Source: Symbiodinium natans (Eukaryota > Sar > Dinophyceae > Suessiales > Symbiodiniaceae). From it: a stretch of 64,000 bases of DNA. How positions within the stretch are numbered: position 1 is the first letter of the stretch; the number at the start of each line of letters is the position of its first letter. Positions 29,935 to 40,641 of the stretch are shown piece after piece. A model generated the notes under the pieces. It saw only the letters and a list, made by a program, of their open reading frames with translations. It did not search any database and was not told where the DNA came from. A program made the translations under genes and the position numbers. The DNA lies in NCBI GenBank assembly GCA_905221605.1, contig CAJNDS010002668.1, positions 250,001 through 314,000 of the forward strand. The letters are read 5' to 3'.

Positions 29935-30228
29935 CTAAACCCTAAACCCTAAACCGATGCTGAAACAGCTCGGGTCTGGCTCTGTCCCAGCTTTGAAGTG
30001 GAGCAGATCGCTTCCATTCTCATGCCAGCAGCCACCAGCCCCTGAACCTCTGTAGCTTTCCGCCCTAAAATGTAACAGAGGAGTTAATATGAGTACCAAC
30101 ACGATCCCCTGACACTCCTTATAGTGAATCTGAAAGTAAGCTGCCTCATAATAAAGAAGAGCCTCAAACTGACGCCCCAACAGCCTTGGGCGCCAGTTGG
30201 AGATGTGCTTGATAGCCACGCCTCTCAA
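29935..30228 (-). CDS. Candidate minus-strand frame, 97 codons; plus-strand competitor
   Basis: The minus strand reads NWRPRLLGRQFEALLYYEAA then YFQIHYKECQGIVLVLI. On the + strand 29955-30044 reads ETARVWLCPSFEVEQIASIL with a stop. Only one is likely real; the minus-strand frame is longer, the + strand fits the general direction. Confidence 0.3.
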   Translation of the reverse strand: MRGVAIKHISNWRPRLLGRQFEALLYYEAAYFQIHYKECQGIVLVLILTPLLHFRAESYRGSGAGGCWHENGSDLLHFKAGTEPDPSCFSIGLGFRV

Positions 30229-30576
30229 CTACTGCAGCCCAAGCCTTACCTCTAAACCCTAAACCCCCATGAAATATCAATGCCAGCGCCGAAACCCTCA
30301 ACCCTGAACCCCGTTAGATATCAGAAGTTAATCCTAAACCCTAACTTCTAAACCTTGAACCCTAAACCCTAAACCCTAAACCCCTTTTAAAGAGATCCGA
30401 CTTGGAGTCGCAGCTATGCCTCTGCAGCGCTTGGACGAAGCTTTCGGCGTCCGCCGAAGTCAGTGCCTGGGCTGCGAAGACTCTTTGGCCTTCTGGGGTT
30501 TGGTCTGGGGTTTAGGGTTTAGGGTTTAGGGTTTAGGGTTTAGGGTTTAGGGTTTAGGGTTTACAGTTTAGGGTTT

Positions 30577-30680
30577 AGGGTTATAGGGTTATAGGGTTAT
30601 AGGGTTATCGGGTTATAGGGTTATCGGGTTATACGGTTATAGGGTTATAGGGTTATAGGGTCATAGGGTTACAGGGTTTA
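30577..30680. repeat. Variant telomere-like array (GGGTTATA)n
   Basis: Eleven or so eight-base units GGGTTATA with single GGGTTATC variants. Confidence 0.9.
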
Positions 30681-31008
30681 TGGTTAGGATTAGGGTTTAG
30701 GGTCTAGGCCTCTTCCAGTTAAAAGGTTTCGTACAGAGAGCGTCGAGATTGGTTCTAATTTGGCGCTTAGGCTCTGGGGCTTAGGGTTGAGGGTTCCAAA
30801 CAGGTTTAGGGCTTGGGAGACCATGGTTTTGGGTTTCGGGTGATTAGGGCGGTTTAGGGTTTAGGTTTCCGGGGCTTAGCGAGTTTAGGGTTTCGGAACC
30901 TAGGGGGTTTAGGGCTTACAAACTTCGGGGATTCGGAGGCTTTAGGATCAAGGTCTCAACCCTAAGCCCGAAACCCTAAACTCAGGGCCTAGGCCGCGCC
31001 CCCTACAG

Positions 31009-31054
31009 AAGGGGGCGGCGCTGAAGCCCTTCGACCTCTATGGCGAAGGTCGAC
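31009..31054 (+). CDS. Candidate exon
   Basis: CCCCTACAG precedes KGAALKPFDLYGEGRP. The exon may stop at GAAG followed by GTCGAC or at CCAG followed by GTCGCT. Confidence 0.4.
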
Positions 31055-31352
31055 CCAGGTCGCTTGCCCGCCTCCTGCAGCCCGCCCCCCTTCCGGCCCC
31101 ACCCTGGCCCCGCTTTGGCCCTTCTGCAGGCCCCCGCCCTTCCCTGGCCCTCCGCCCTTCCCAGACCCCCTGACTGCCCTGGCGCCCTGGTCCCTGGCCT
31201 GCTTGGCCCCCTGACCCTCCTGCCCTCCCCCCGTCCTCACCCTGCAAACCCTTTAAAACCTCTCGCAGCTGTGAGGACCTAGCCTCAAACCTTTCCCTTG
31301 GCTGAAAGTGGCCATCGGTGACGGAAAGATTTTTTTTTGAAAGTAAGCGATT

Positions 31353-31531
31353 GTCATGAGTTTAGGCCTAAATCCTAAAAGGAATAGGTTTGGGTGGTTT
31401 TGCCGCCTCGGACGGCGTGGGGTGGGAGACAAGTGTTAGATGGCCCTCCACAATCGGGCCAGAACTGCTCTTCGCGCCTGACGAGGCATTCGAGCCGCTG
31501 CTGCATCCTAACCTTCACAGCATCTACGCCC
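31353..31531 (+). repeat. Dispersed repeat, copy 2
   Basis: Same orientation and order of blocks as copy 1 at 190-372, with scattered substitutions. Confidence 0.65.
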
Positions 31532-31602
31532 TACTAACCCTAAACCCTAAACCCTAAACCCTAAAGCCTAAAGCCTAAACCCTAAACCCTAAACCCTAAA
31601 CC

Positions 31603-31735
31603 CATGTCATGGCTTTTCAGGCAGGGGGTCCAGGACCCGCAGCGCAAGGTTCTGCGGACGCCTCTCGCTTGCACTGCGGCGGGCCCTCTTGCGTGTGTTA
31701 CGCGCTGTCGGAAGGAGGGTTTAGGTTTAGGGATG
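31603..31735 (+). CDS. Candidate coding segment with ATG
   Basis: From an ATG the frame reads SWLFRQGVQDPQRKVLRTPL then ACTAAGPLACVTRCRKEG. A second frame is also open. Family unknown. Confidence 0.35.
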
Positions 31736-31823
31736 TTTAGGGTGTAGGGTTTAGGGTACAGGGTTGAGGGTCTAGGGTTTAGGGTTTGGGAAGGCGGACC
31801 CCTGTGCTCTGTGCTGGAGAGCA

Positions 31824-32090
31824 GTGAGGTACCGATGGATGCAGTTCCACGGCAAGGAGGAGGCGGGCACGAGATCCATAGACCCTATAAAACCTCTAAA
31901 CCCCAGAAACCCTAAAGCACTAAACCCTAACCATAGCAAAAAAGCCCTCCACAGACGAGCACAACAACTTGCGTCTACGAGGACCCAGAGTAGGCCCCTA
32001 AACCCTAAACCCTTATTCTATCAGCCCCCGTTCATCCCGAGCACTGAACCACGAAGCTCCCACAACCAGCCCCGGCCCAGCTGCGGCTTA
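31824..32090 (+). CDS. Candidate coding segment
   Basis: A long frame begins RYRWMQFHGKEEAGTRSIDP; it then mixes telomere-derived words with KKALHRRAQQLASTRTQSRP and PPFIPSTEPRSSHNQPRPSC. Only the non-telomeric parts are credible. Confidence 0.3.
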
Positions 32091-32251
32091 GGGGTTAGGG
32101 GTTTAGTAGGGTTTCGAAGGTATTTAGGGTTAAGGGGTTTAGGGTTTAGGGTTTAGGGTTTAGGGGATCAGGGTTTAGGGTTTAGGGTTTAGGGTTTAGG
32201 GTTCTGTTCTGGCAGTCACCAAGTCCCAGTTGCAAAAAGGGTTTAGGGTTA

Positions 32252-32356
32252 CCCCAACACCCCTATTTAACAATCGTGGCATGATGGTCAGGTGCATCAA
32301 CCAATGCATTGGGATGGCCGAGCAGTCCCTGTTGCCCAAAGCACCTCTCCGAGTTC
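32252..32356 (+). CDS. Candidate exon
   Basis: The frame reads NNRGMMVRCINQCIGMAEQS then LLPKAPLRVPEP and a stop. Confidence 0.4.
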
Positions 32357-32523
32357 CAGAACCCTAAAGGGCCCCAACGAGTCGCGCTCTCCCAACGCGC
32401 AGCGGACTGCTTGCAGATAGTGTGCCTAAACCTTATAAACCCTGCACCCTAAACCACCCCCAAACCCTAAACAGCAAAACCCTAAAATCCTCCCAAACCC
32501 TAAACCCTGAAACCCTGAGAAGA

Positions 32524-32640
32524 GGTCACCGAGTTTGACGAGTCCCACTTCCAAGCCGAGGGGCTCTTCGCGCAAAACTCTTCCCAAGGCAACAAGGAGT
32601 CCCCCGCCTTGGGAGTTCAGCTGGCAGCCTCTGGGGGTTT
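32524..32640 (+). CDS. Candidate exon, 39 codons
   Basis: The frame reads VTEFDESHFQAEGLFAQNSS then NKESPALGVQLAASGG before telomere-like repeats. Acidic and protein-like. Confidence 0.45.
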
Positions 32641-33092
32641 AGGGTTTCGGGTTTAGGGTTTAGGGTTTAGGGTTTAGGGCTAGGGGTTCAGGGTTTCGGG
32701 CGAGGGTTTGGGTTTAGGGTGTAGGGTTTCGGCTTTGGGGTTTGGGGGTTTGGGCTTTGGGGTTTTGGGTTTAGGGTTTACCTAGAGTAACCTTGTACCT
32801 TTAAACAAGGGTAGGTTTCCCTGCATTTGGTTTACGGCACAGTGCCCTTTTTTTATAAGGGTACTCTAGATAGGGTTTGCGTTTTTGGGTTTTGGGCTTC
32901 GTTGATATTAGGGTTTGAGGTCAGAAGCAAGTGTGAAAAGCTTCGGGAGGTTCTTTCCGGGTTTATAACTATAGGGTTTGCAGGGAACCCTAAGCCCGAA
33001 ACTTTGCACCCTTAACCCTAAACCTGACCGAGCACGAGCGTCGAAACCCTAAAGCAAAGACACCCCGCCTGCTCCCTAGCAGAGTCTAGGGT

Positions 33093-33225
33093 TGAGTTTA
33101 CACTTGTAGCGTTGCAGGGTAGCAAAAGCACGAACCCCAGTCTGCAAGAAAACGGCTACAAGCCCTGCATCCTCAACCCCGCGAATTCGCATGTCAACAC
33201 ACGACCCGCAGACACCGTGCCGCAG
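33093..33225 (+). CDS. Candidate exon
   Basis: A frame open for 44 codons reads GSKSTNPSLQENGYKPCILN then PANSHVNTRPADTVPQ. A possible acceptor (GTTGCAG) precedes 33117. Confidence 0.4.
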
Positions 33226-33773
33226 GGGTTTAGGGAACTTCTCCAATGCCTATATCTGTAGGGTACCAGTAGGGGTTGAGAAACCCTAAACTCGAAAAAA
33301 AGGCCAAACCTTGGGGAACCCTAGACACCATAACGCTAAACCCTAGAGACCCGGAACCCTCAACCCTACCCAAAGGCTCCTATGTGGTACCTTTTTGGGG
33401 TAGCATACTAGAATCCCCTATACCTAACCCAAAAAGGAACAACATTGGAGACTTTGGGAAAACCCTAAGGCAAAAAGCACCAACAAATGGGATAGCAAGT
33501 GCCAGAGGTATCAGGATCGCCTCCGTTGCATTCACCTCCGCAAGGAAGGCCGGGGTTCAGGGTTTAGGGCTTACATAGGGTTTAGGGGTTTAAGGGTGGT
33601 TAGGGTTTAGGCTTAAAAATCATTGATATGGCAAACGAGTCTCTCACCCGACACACCCCCCCAAAAGACACTACAGTTAAGCCCGGTGCAGGGACGGAGC
33701 CAAGTGGCAGCTCATTCACTGCCCCAATACAGATCCCCAAATAGTAGGATCCCTTTCTAATAAGGACCTCAAT

Positions 33774-33884
33774 CTACTACTTGCTTAAGAACCACCCAAA
33801 AAAGTGAATCATGTTCTCTGTGTTGCCCTTATAAAAATCTTTTGTTTTGCGGGGGGGGGGGGGGGGTTCTTAAGCAATTAGTAG
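33774..33884. mobile_element. TIR element family D
   Basis: CTACTACTTGCTTAAGAACC and GGTTCTTAAGCAATTAGTAG are inverted ends, with a poly-G tract in the right arm. Other copies or halves are at 8640, 18680, 27384, 42258, 52153, 55281, 62628 and 63247. Confidence 0.65.
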
Positions 33885-33919
33885 TTCAGGTCGGGTGGCG
33901 GCACGTGCTCAGTCAGAGG

Positions 33920-34271
33920 ATGCCTTGCTTTGCCGGTGTGGACGCGGACAACCGAGCCTCCTTGGAGGCGGCCCAGCTTCGCCGTGAGCTTGGCCACCTC
34001 CGCGCCGAGCTGGCCACGCTGAGGCGGCCGACAGCGCCGCAAAGAAGAGAGTAGGCCAGCGATGGATCGCAGCCTGCATCCTTGGTGTCGGCTGCAGTGG
34101 CTCCACGTCGGGTATACGCCGAAACCCAGCCAAACATCGTGCTTCCCAGGCTGGTTCCCGCCGAGGCGCAAAACGGCGGCGCTCTGGAGCTCGAATAGGC
34201 CTCGGCGATTTGGATAAGGCCCTGCTACCAGAAGTGGGTGCTCAGGCCGACCTCAAAGGCATGACGGTATA
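33920..34271 (+). pseudogene. Coiled-coil coding segment with an in-frame TAG
   Basis: The frame reads SLEAAQLRRELGHLRAELAT and LRRPTAPQRRE, a heptad-like coiled coil, then a TAG (34052-34054), then continues in the same frame as SDGSQPASLVSAAVAPRRVY and QPNIVLPRLVPAEAQNGG to a second TAG near 34188. A shifted frame follows (LDKALLPEVGAQADLKGMTV). The stops may be splice acceptors (TAG followed by GCC), or the copy is decayed. Confidence 0.45.
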
Positions 34272-34449
34272 GTTGATGCTGAAACATTCTTTGGAGGGGA
34301 GCGCTATTGCCAGGGGGGAGGGGGTTGGAATCTAGGGTTTAGGGCTTCGGGTTTAGGGTTTTGGGTCTAGGATTTAGGGCTTACAGTAGGGTTTAGGGTT
34401 TAGCTCTTTGCTGAATCCCGACAGGATCTTTTTGCGGCTTGACCACAGG

Positions 34450-34487
34450 ACCCTGAATTTATCCAAAGAGCCTTTGCCATCCCCCAA
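34450..34487 (+). CDS. Candidate short exon
   Basis: GACCACAG precedes DPEFIQRAFAIPQ; downstream is telomere-like. Confidence 0.3.
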
Positions 34488-34870
34488 AACCCTAAACCCT
34501 ATACCCTATACCCTATACCTAATACACCCTAAACCCAAAACTCTATACCTAATAAGCCCTAAACCCTAAACCCTATACCCAACAAACCCTAAACCCTAAC
34601 CCTTATAAACCCCAAGCCCGAAGCATGGCCCCTGCGCAAGGATGACGCGCACAAATCGAGAAGTGTACCCAAGTCGAAACCCTCAGCCCTGCCTAGGGTT
34701 TAGGGTTTAGGGCTTAGGGCTTAGGCTTGAGGAGGGTTTAGGGTTGAGGGAGTAGGGTAGGTAACCTTTAACCTTTTTGGGCTAGTCTCATCCCCTACCT
34801 TTTATTCCCCCCAGGTTTGTGGACAACTAAGCCCTGAACCCCCAAGCCCTCTCGCCCTGTCCTTGCAGGC

Positions 34871-34950
34871 CTTGAGAAAACAGAAATCGCCAAGGCCCTT
34901 GGCCGATCTGTGCCACTCGACCTTACTTGGCCAAGAGTTGAGGGTTTCGG
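34871..34950 (+). CDS. Candidate exon
   Basis: TGTCCTTGCAG precedes GLEKTEIAKALGRSVPLDLT then WPRVEGFG. A second frame is also open. Confidence 0.35.
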
Positions 34951-35139
34951 GTTACGGTCTAGGGTTTAGGGTAACCTTTTGGGGTTTCTTTACTTCTTCT
35001 GTAGGAAAATGAACTTTAGCCTTCTTTTCCCTAATTGGATTGCGTTTTGGAGACCATGGGCACGGAGCTTGGGTTTAGGGTTTAGCGCTTTCAGGGTTTC
35101 AGGGTTTGAGGGTTCGAGGGTTTTGGGGTTTTGCGTTTG

Positions 35140-35470
35140 CTGTCCGAACTGAACTGAGGAAGTTTGTCGCGAAGTGGTGGCAGAAAGAGCCCAAAGAGAT
35201 CCCTCGTCCATGGGGCGTGCATGAGTACCTCACAAAGGAGCCCGCTGTACTAGCTCGGAAGATTGAAAACTCCAAGCGCCAGAGCTCTAGCAACTTGACC
35301 CTCAACCCTAACGCCTACACGAAGCTTTGGAAGATGAAAACTGGCACACACTAGCAGATGCAGCTAGTTGCTGGCATAAAAAGTATCCGAAGCTATCTGC
35401 CGCTGCCGATCCCCTCGTGCATTTGTTGTTATTTCGTGAGTGTGTGCTTACGCCCTGTGTCTCAGCTCTG
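35140..35470 (+). pseudogene. Frame-shifted coding segment
   Basis: One frame reads KWWQKEPKEIPRPWGVHEYL, then TKEPAVLARKIENSKRQSSS up to TKLWK; a shifted frame starting near 35327 reads EDENWHTLADAASCWHKKYP and KLSAAADPLVHLLLFREC. The two halves look like one polar protein with a one-base slip near AAGCTTTGGAAG. A faint likeness of the second half to the C-terminal region of hAT-type transposases is not strong enough to name it. Confidence 0.45.
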
Positions 35471-35478
35471 TCTCAGCT

Positions 35479-35501
35479 CGCTCTCTCTCTCTCTCTCTGT
35501 G

Positions 35502-35533
<32 letters not shown>

Positions 35534-35565
35534 TCTCTCTCTCACTCTCTCTTGTCACTTTCGAC
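35479..35565. repeat. (TC)n microsatellite
   Basis: Alternating CTCTCT with GTGTCT interruptions; Ser/Leu frames here are artefacts. Confidence 0.9.
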
Positions 35566-35748
35566 CGCTCTGTGTTGCTAACTGCTGCCTCGAATCCTGG
35601 AAGCCTAACCATTTGGGCTTTTCTGCAGGCTTTCTTTTCGGTCTCGGGATTGTGGTTGCTGAGGTTTGGGGTTAGGGGTTTAGGGTTTAGGGTTTAGGGT
35701 TTAGGGTTGAGAATGTAGGGTTTAGGGTTTTTGGTTTCCTGTTCCAGG

Positions 35749-35837
35749 AGATGGGGCGAAATGAGCGTGGGGTGGGGGCCACGAACGGCGCCTCCATGAC
35801 GGAGGAAGCATGCCCACAGCTGAAGATTGATGGGTAG
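35749..35837 (+). CDS. Candidate exon
   Basis: TGTTCCAG precedes NERGVGATNGASMTEEACPQ then LKIDG; the end abuts GTAGGG, usable as a donor, followed by a 13-unit telomere-like array (35836-35929). Confidence 0.4.
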
Positions 35838-36318
35838 GGTTTAGGGTTTAGGGTTTAGGGTTTAGGGTTTAGGGTTTAGGGTTTAGGGTTTAGGGTTTAG
35901 GGTTTAGGGTTTAGGGTTTAGGGTTTAGGCTTAGGTTTCGGGGTTTACACTGTCGAGGGTCAATTGGCCTGAGGGTTTTGGATTGAGTCGCCAAAACCAA
36001 AATGCTTGACATTGTATTCTGAGGATGTTTTCCCGACTTTCATAGGGTGTGGCACACGAGTGCAAAGGCGAAGGCGCGCCTCCTCAATTTTTTTATCCTC
36101 TGCAGCATGTCGTTTAAGGTGTAGGGTGTACGGTTTAGAGCTGAGCATGCAAATTAAGCTCAAGTTTACCGGCATAGCCCGGCATGCCTGGGGCTACTCG
36201 GAGGTTCATGTCGTGGCTGCAAGTAGGGTCATAGCTTTAAGCAAGTATAGTCGTGAGTGGTTATGACCTGATTCCGGGTACTTCGTGACAACCTGAGGCT
36301 TGCCTCCGCAAACTTGCC

Positions 36319-36402
36319 CTAGGGTTTAGGGTTTAGGGTTTGGGGTTTGGGGTTTGGGGTTTGGGGTTTGGGGTTTGGGGTTTGGGGTTTGGGGTTTAGG
36401 GT
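36319..36402. repeat. Variant telomere-like array (TTTGGGG)n
   Basis: Nine or so TTTGGGG units follow three TTTAGGG units. Confidence 0.85.
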
Positions 36403-36408
36403 CGCCAA

Positions 36409-36650
36409 GCCCAGGCATTAGGGCTTTCCGGGTGAGCCCTAAACACCTGCTTGGTCCAGACCTTTACAAGAAACGAAGAGGTGCTTTTTTGGTAGGTCAT
36501 GAATATCGGATTCTTGGGTTCCATACAACACCAGGTGTCCGGTTCTTAAGGCAAAATGTCCAGGCCGGAAGTAGAGCTCAGAAGAACTGCTTGCGAGGAG
36601 TCGGTGCACGACACTGCTACCTGGTGGCGAGATGTCTCCTGGCTTGGTTT
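36409..36650 (+). CDS. Candidate coding segment
   Basis: The non-repeat part of a 101-codon frame reads HEYRILGFHTTPGVRFLRQN and VQAGSRAQKNCLRGVGARHC to a stop in telomere-like text. Confidence 0.3.
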
Positions 36651-37623
36651 AGGGTTTAGGGTTTAGGGTTTAGGGTTTGGGGTTTGGGGTTTAGGGTTTA
36701 GGTCCCAGGGAGCCTAGATTAGATTGAGACTTAGGCAGAAGTGAGGTGGTCATTGGGCTGCAGGTATGGACCCTAAGCCCTAAACCTTCGCCCCAGCTGT
36801 GCAGGAGGGAGACCAACCTTAATAACCTAGACTCATGATGGCCGAAGGAGGCAGGGTCAAGTCTTGCTGTAGGAGACTGGAAACACGCGCACAGGCTTCA
36901 GAACAAGGACAACCCACTTCACAGGGTTTAGTTTACTTAGAGGACTTTGGGTTTTTGGGTTTTGGCTTGGTTTATGGGGAGGGTCGTTGGGCAGTGAATG
37001 TTTCAGTGAGGTGGAGGTCAAGCGACAATTCGCCAACGACCCCGCCATCTACGTGTCTTGGGCTGAAGCTGTTGTTTGGCACACTTGACTCAAGGGATTC
37101 AGACTCGTACCTCTAAGGTTGTACCCTTAAAGGTTCGCCTTAATGTTGTCCTAATATGGCCCTTATACTCCCATACGGATCTTTCCAAAGGTCCCCAAAA
37201 CCCAAGGCTACTAAAGGGGTCGGAATAATGACTGGTAGCATTCCCTTGTGGCCCTTAGATTCCCGTGGGGATCCTCAAAAAGGGGACCCCAACACCCAAG
37301 GGTAGAACCTTAAAAGGGTCCCAGGCCGAACGCCCTGCATGGACCAGCTCCTGTGGCTTCTGATGTGTTCTGGGTTTAGGGTTTAGGGTTTAGGGTTTAG
37401 GGTTTAGGGTGTTGACAGAATACCCCAGGCCAGGAGCCTTGTAAACCTTGCACCCCAAAACCCAGTCATAGGAAAGCCCTTGGGATGTTGTGTATCTTCT
37501 CTTATTGGGCTTAAGAGGATCATATCTAGGAATATTTTTTCAGAGGGTTTTAAGGGCCGTCCTAGATTCCCCCCCTCAACCCCAAACCCTAAGCCCTAAA
37601 CCCTGAACCCTAAACCGCCTAGG

Positions 37624-37720
37624 ATGAGATCCTGCAGAACACAGACTGGAAGCCGAGTAATGCTCGCACTCGGGATTTTGCCACCGGCGCGTACCACCTG
37701 CACCATGGCACAGGGGTCTA
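37624..37720 (+). CDS. Candidate exon
   Basis: The frame reads EILQNTDWKPSNARTRDFAT then GAYHLHHGTGV and TAG. A second frame is also open. Confidence 0.35.
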
Positions 37721-37859
37721 GGATTTAGAGTTTAGGGTTGAGGGTTTAGGGTTTAGGGTTTAGGGTTTAGGGCAGCATTAGCAACTTGCAGTCAAGGCTG
37801 GTTTGTGGCGTTAGGATTGACTGCAGGGTTCTGGCTTCAGTCTCGACAGTTGTGTTGAT

Positions 37860-38048
37860 ATGCGGACTATTTCAACTTGGGCCAGCACGGGTCACATATG
37901 TGTTTTGGGGAATTTGCCATCGAAGCTAGCGCCGAGACATTTGTCAATTGCATCAGTGGAGGATGTTTCCTATGCTTTTTTTAACCCCCTACAACCCCAA
38001 ACTCCAAGCCGCTTTGCTGCTGCTCAGCGAATGTTGTCGTCTTTCTGA
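37860..38048 (+). CDS. Candidate coding segment with ATG
   Basis: A 62-codon frame from an ATG includes GNLPSKLAPRHLSIASVEDV and RFAAAQRMLSSF. A frame overlapping its end continues to 38226, so a frameshift is possible. Confidence 0.35.
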   Translation: MRTISTWASTGHICVLGNLPSKLAPRHLSIASVEDVSYAFFNPLQPQTPSRFAAAQRMLSSF

Positions 38049-38311
38049 AATTGTCCCTGCAGCGCTTTGGCTTGGCGGGTGGCAACAAAACCGCACATCA
38101 GAGACCCAAGGAAGTACGACCAGCGGGGTAACATTCGCTGGGAGGGGCATCAAGGACGGCCAGCCCTGCCCCAATGTCACAAACAACAAGGAATTTGTGG
38201 GAATAGATCACTTGGATTCATTGTAGCTTCCATTAATGAATGGATAGACTAAGCTGAATACTAGCAGCCAGTACGCACACATAGCAGGTTATCAGCAGGA
38301 CTTGTTTCGAC

Positions 38312-38515
38312 GTGGTACATGTTTCTTGGTCGGACTTGTGGCAGGCGGAGCTACAGGATGTTGTGACGTCTTGTTTGCTCTACAACACGGAGTCACGGAG
38401 CACATTGTCACATTGCTGTGGTAGGCATGAGGCATGTGTCGAATCTCCAGAACACGTAACCTCTCCTCTGCTCATAAGTTATGGAACTGGCCCAGGGCTT
38501 GTGTGTTTAGGGTGA
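38312..38515 (+). CDS. Candidate coding segment, 67 codons
   Basis: The frame reads SWSDLWQAELQDVVTSCLLY and STLSHCCGRHEACVESPEHV. Clustered Cys/His could bind metal; no family recognised. Confidence 0.35.
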   Translation: MVHVSWSDLWQAELQDVVTSCLLYNTESRSTLSHCCGRHEACVESPEHVTSPLLISYGTGPGLVCLG

Positions 38516-38858
38516 CCAAGAGTGCAGGAGGCAAATACAAGCCGGGATTGTCCCCGGCCATGGACAAGGTGCTTCAGAAGCTCTTTGTTGAATATGGCAT
38601 CGAGGACGGGTGATGCAAACCGAGCCCATTCTGTTCCCGCAGTCCTGAACCATGTTAAGCCTGGCTTCATGTGCCTTTCGGGACGCTTGCAAGCTAACTA
38701 CAAGGCATGACAGGTGCAACGCTGACTGGGACTGGCTCATAAACGAACTTGCTCAACCCGAAAAGTCCTCAACCCCGTCCTTGAACCACTGCACCACGTA
38801 CAGCCCCAACAAACTCAGGACTGCTACACAAAAGGTGCTGAGGGCTGAGACCCAGCAA
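38512..38858 (+). CDS. Candidate exon series, truncated by element C4
   Basis: Three credible stretches lie in a row: SAGGKYKPGLSPAMDKVLQK then LFVEYGIEDG (to about 38606); NHVKPGFMCLSGRLQANYK (about 38643-38701); and NADWDWLINELAQPEKSSTP with KLRTATQKVLRAETQQGG (38711-38858). They need frame changes or introns between them. The last is cut off by a family C element at 38856. Confidence 0.45.
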
Positions 38859-38938
38859 GGAGGCCCCCCCCCCCCCCCCAGTTATAAATAGAGTTATAGG
38901 GAGCCTAAATTGGGGTAGTAAGGAGGGCCCTCCTTGTA
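38856..38938. mobile_element. TIR element family C, copy 4, shortened
   Basis: CAAGGAGGCCCCCC and GGGCCCTCCTTG ends with the family C core, internally deleted relative to copies 2 and 3. Confidence 0.55.
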
Positions 38939-39054
38939 ATCCCGGATGCAAAAACAAGGGGCCATGTGCAGCTCCTCGTCTTATTTTGAAAGGGGTTGGG
39001 GGTGTGGCGAGGGTGGAGAGGGTGGCGAGGGTGGCGAGGGCGGCAATCTGCAGG

Positions 39055-39119
39055 ATCGAACCTCCGGCGTGATCACCAACTGGTATCCAGATGGCCAAGG
39101 CCCGCGCCGTATCCTGGTG
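39055..39119 (+). CDS. Candidate exon
   Basis: ATCTGCAG precedes RTSGVITNWYPDGQGPRRIL; GTGTAG follows as a possible donor. Confidence 0.4.
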
Positions 39120-39313
39120 TAGGGTGAGGGTTCTTAGACTCCAAATGCAAAAGAGTTCAGGGTGGAAGCACCTGCAGTGCTCAGACCCATTTCAGAAAGG
39201 GTTGGGGGGTAAAGGGTTCAGGGTTAGGGTTAAGGGTTTGCAGCGTCGGGGTGCCCTAAACCCTAAACCCTAAACCCCAAACCCTAAACCCTAAACCCTG
39301 AACCCATTGACAG

Positions 39314-39369
39314 GAAATCTTGGGAGCCATCGCCATGATTGCTGGACGGCCCTCTTCAGCATCTTGCCT
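39314..39369 (+). CDS. Candidate internal exon with both splice sites
   Basis: ATTGACAG on the left and GTAAGT (39370) on the right bound a frame reading EILGAIAMIAGRPSSASC. GTAAGT is the best donor consensus seen in the window. Confidence 0.5.
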
Positions 39370-39434
39370 GTAAGTTAGATTACAAGGACACTGGGGTTTA
39401 AGGTTTAGGGTTTGGGGTTTAGGGTTTAGGGCTA

Positions 39435-39544
39435 CTAGGACCCGGAGTAGGCCCTTATTTCCTTTTTTTGGATTGGGGTTCCCTTAGAATCCCCTTACAA
39501 CCAAAAAGGGTACCCTTTCATTCCTAGATTCCTCGTGGGTCTGG
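39435..39544. mobile_element. TIR element family B, copy 6
   Basis: CTAGGACCCGGAGTAGG on the left and CTCGTGGGTCTGG on the right. Confidence 0.55.
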
Positions 39545-40080
39545 ATTACGTGCATCGCCTCTAGGAAATTCAGTCTATAGCGCTAAACGCCACGCCCTGC
39601 TTCGAACCAGGTTTAGGGTTCAGGGTTTAGGGTTTAGGGTTTTGAGTCTAGTAATCCCTACACCCTACGCTCTCACCTCTTTGTAGGGCAGGCTCTGCAG
39701 TACAGCAGCAATGCGTGTGCGAGGGCGAGGGGCTGCATCATTTAATTTGGCCTTGACTTCTCACATTGGGTGGCGCAGGTCCCCAGAAATTGAGGTCCCT
39801 TTTTGGGTACCCAGCCCGAAAACGGGCTGATGGTCCACGTACCCTACCAGTGATTGTCGCAGTATTGGGAAAAATGAGCTCTAAACCCTACATCCTCAAA
39901 CATAAGCCCAATTATGGAGTTCATCTGGTCCCCAAGGTCTCATGCGGCAAAGCTACCAAAACAGAAGGCATTCTTGATACCATGCCCTAGAACTTTTTTT
40001 CCATGCTTGCTCTGCCAAAAAAGGCTAAGATAGGGATTTAGGATCTAGGGTTTGGATTTCAGAGAGAGAGAGAGAGAGAG

Positions 40081-40209
40081 AACAAAAAAACAAAAGAGCA
40101 AGGCTCAAAAGAGGAGCCCTTGCCCGCCACCACAGGCTTCGGCCACGAGCGCATCCTCACAATCGACAACACCCCGCTGCGGCTGGGCAGCATGCGCGAC
40201 TCAGTTTAG
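40081..40209 (+). CDS. Candidate exon, 42 codons
   Basis: The frame reads KKTKEQGSKEEPLPATTGFG then HERILTIDNTPLRLGSMRDS. An acceptor-like CACCACAG may mean only the second half is exonic. A (GA)n run precedes it. Confidence 0.45.
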   Translation, partial: NKKTKEQGSKEEPLPATTGFGHERILTIDNTPLRLGSMRDSV

Positions 40210-40378
40210 GGTTTAGGGTTTAGGGTTTAGGGGTTTAGGGTTTAGGGTTGAGTTGAGGATGCCCATGCTAAATTCAATGGCCCGGCCCCTAGAACTATCA
40301 GACTGGGGCTGTTGCCTTCTTGTTGCACTTGCACACGTTTGAAACGCTTAACCCTAAACCCTAAACCCTAAACCCTAA

Positions 40379-40641
40379 AGCCGATGTAGCGGCGCTGCAT
40401 GAAGTTGTGGGACAGGGCTGTGAAATCACATCAGCCCCAAAACCCGAACCCACTGGGTTAGGGTTTTAGGGTTTAGGGTTTAGGGTTTCGGGTTTCGGGT
40501 TTAGGGTTTAGGGTTTAGGGTTTAGGGTTTAGGGTTTAGGGTTTAGGGTTCCTTTTGGAATACTTGCTGTGGCAATGGGTGCGAGTGCTCAGGCTCATGC
40601 AGAACGGAGACTTGTGCATCTTCGGGACGCAGAGGCGGCTT
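40379..40641 (+). CDS. Two candidate exons around a telomere-like array
   Basis: 40379-40445 reads ADVAALHEVVGQGCEITSAP; 40550-40641 reads GILAVAMGASAQAHAERRLV then HLRDAEAA. Between them are about 13 telomere-like units. Whether they belong together is unknown. Confidence 0.35.

Noticed and set aside
35327-35470. hAT transposase C-terminal (dimerisation) region.
   Set aside because: Likeness limited to a Trp/Tyr-Pro pattern; no upstream catalytic motifs or TIR-bounded element around it.
36006-36266. 86-codon + strand frame and an overlapping 71-codon minus-strand frame.
   Set aside because: Both are open and neither has supporting borders; choosing one would be guesswork.
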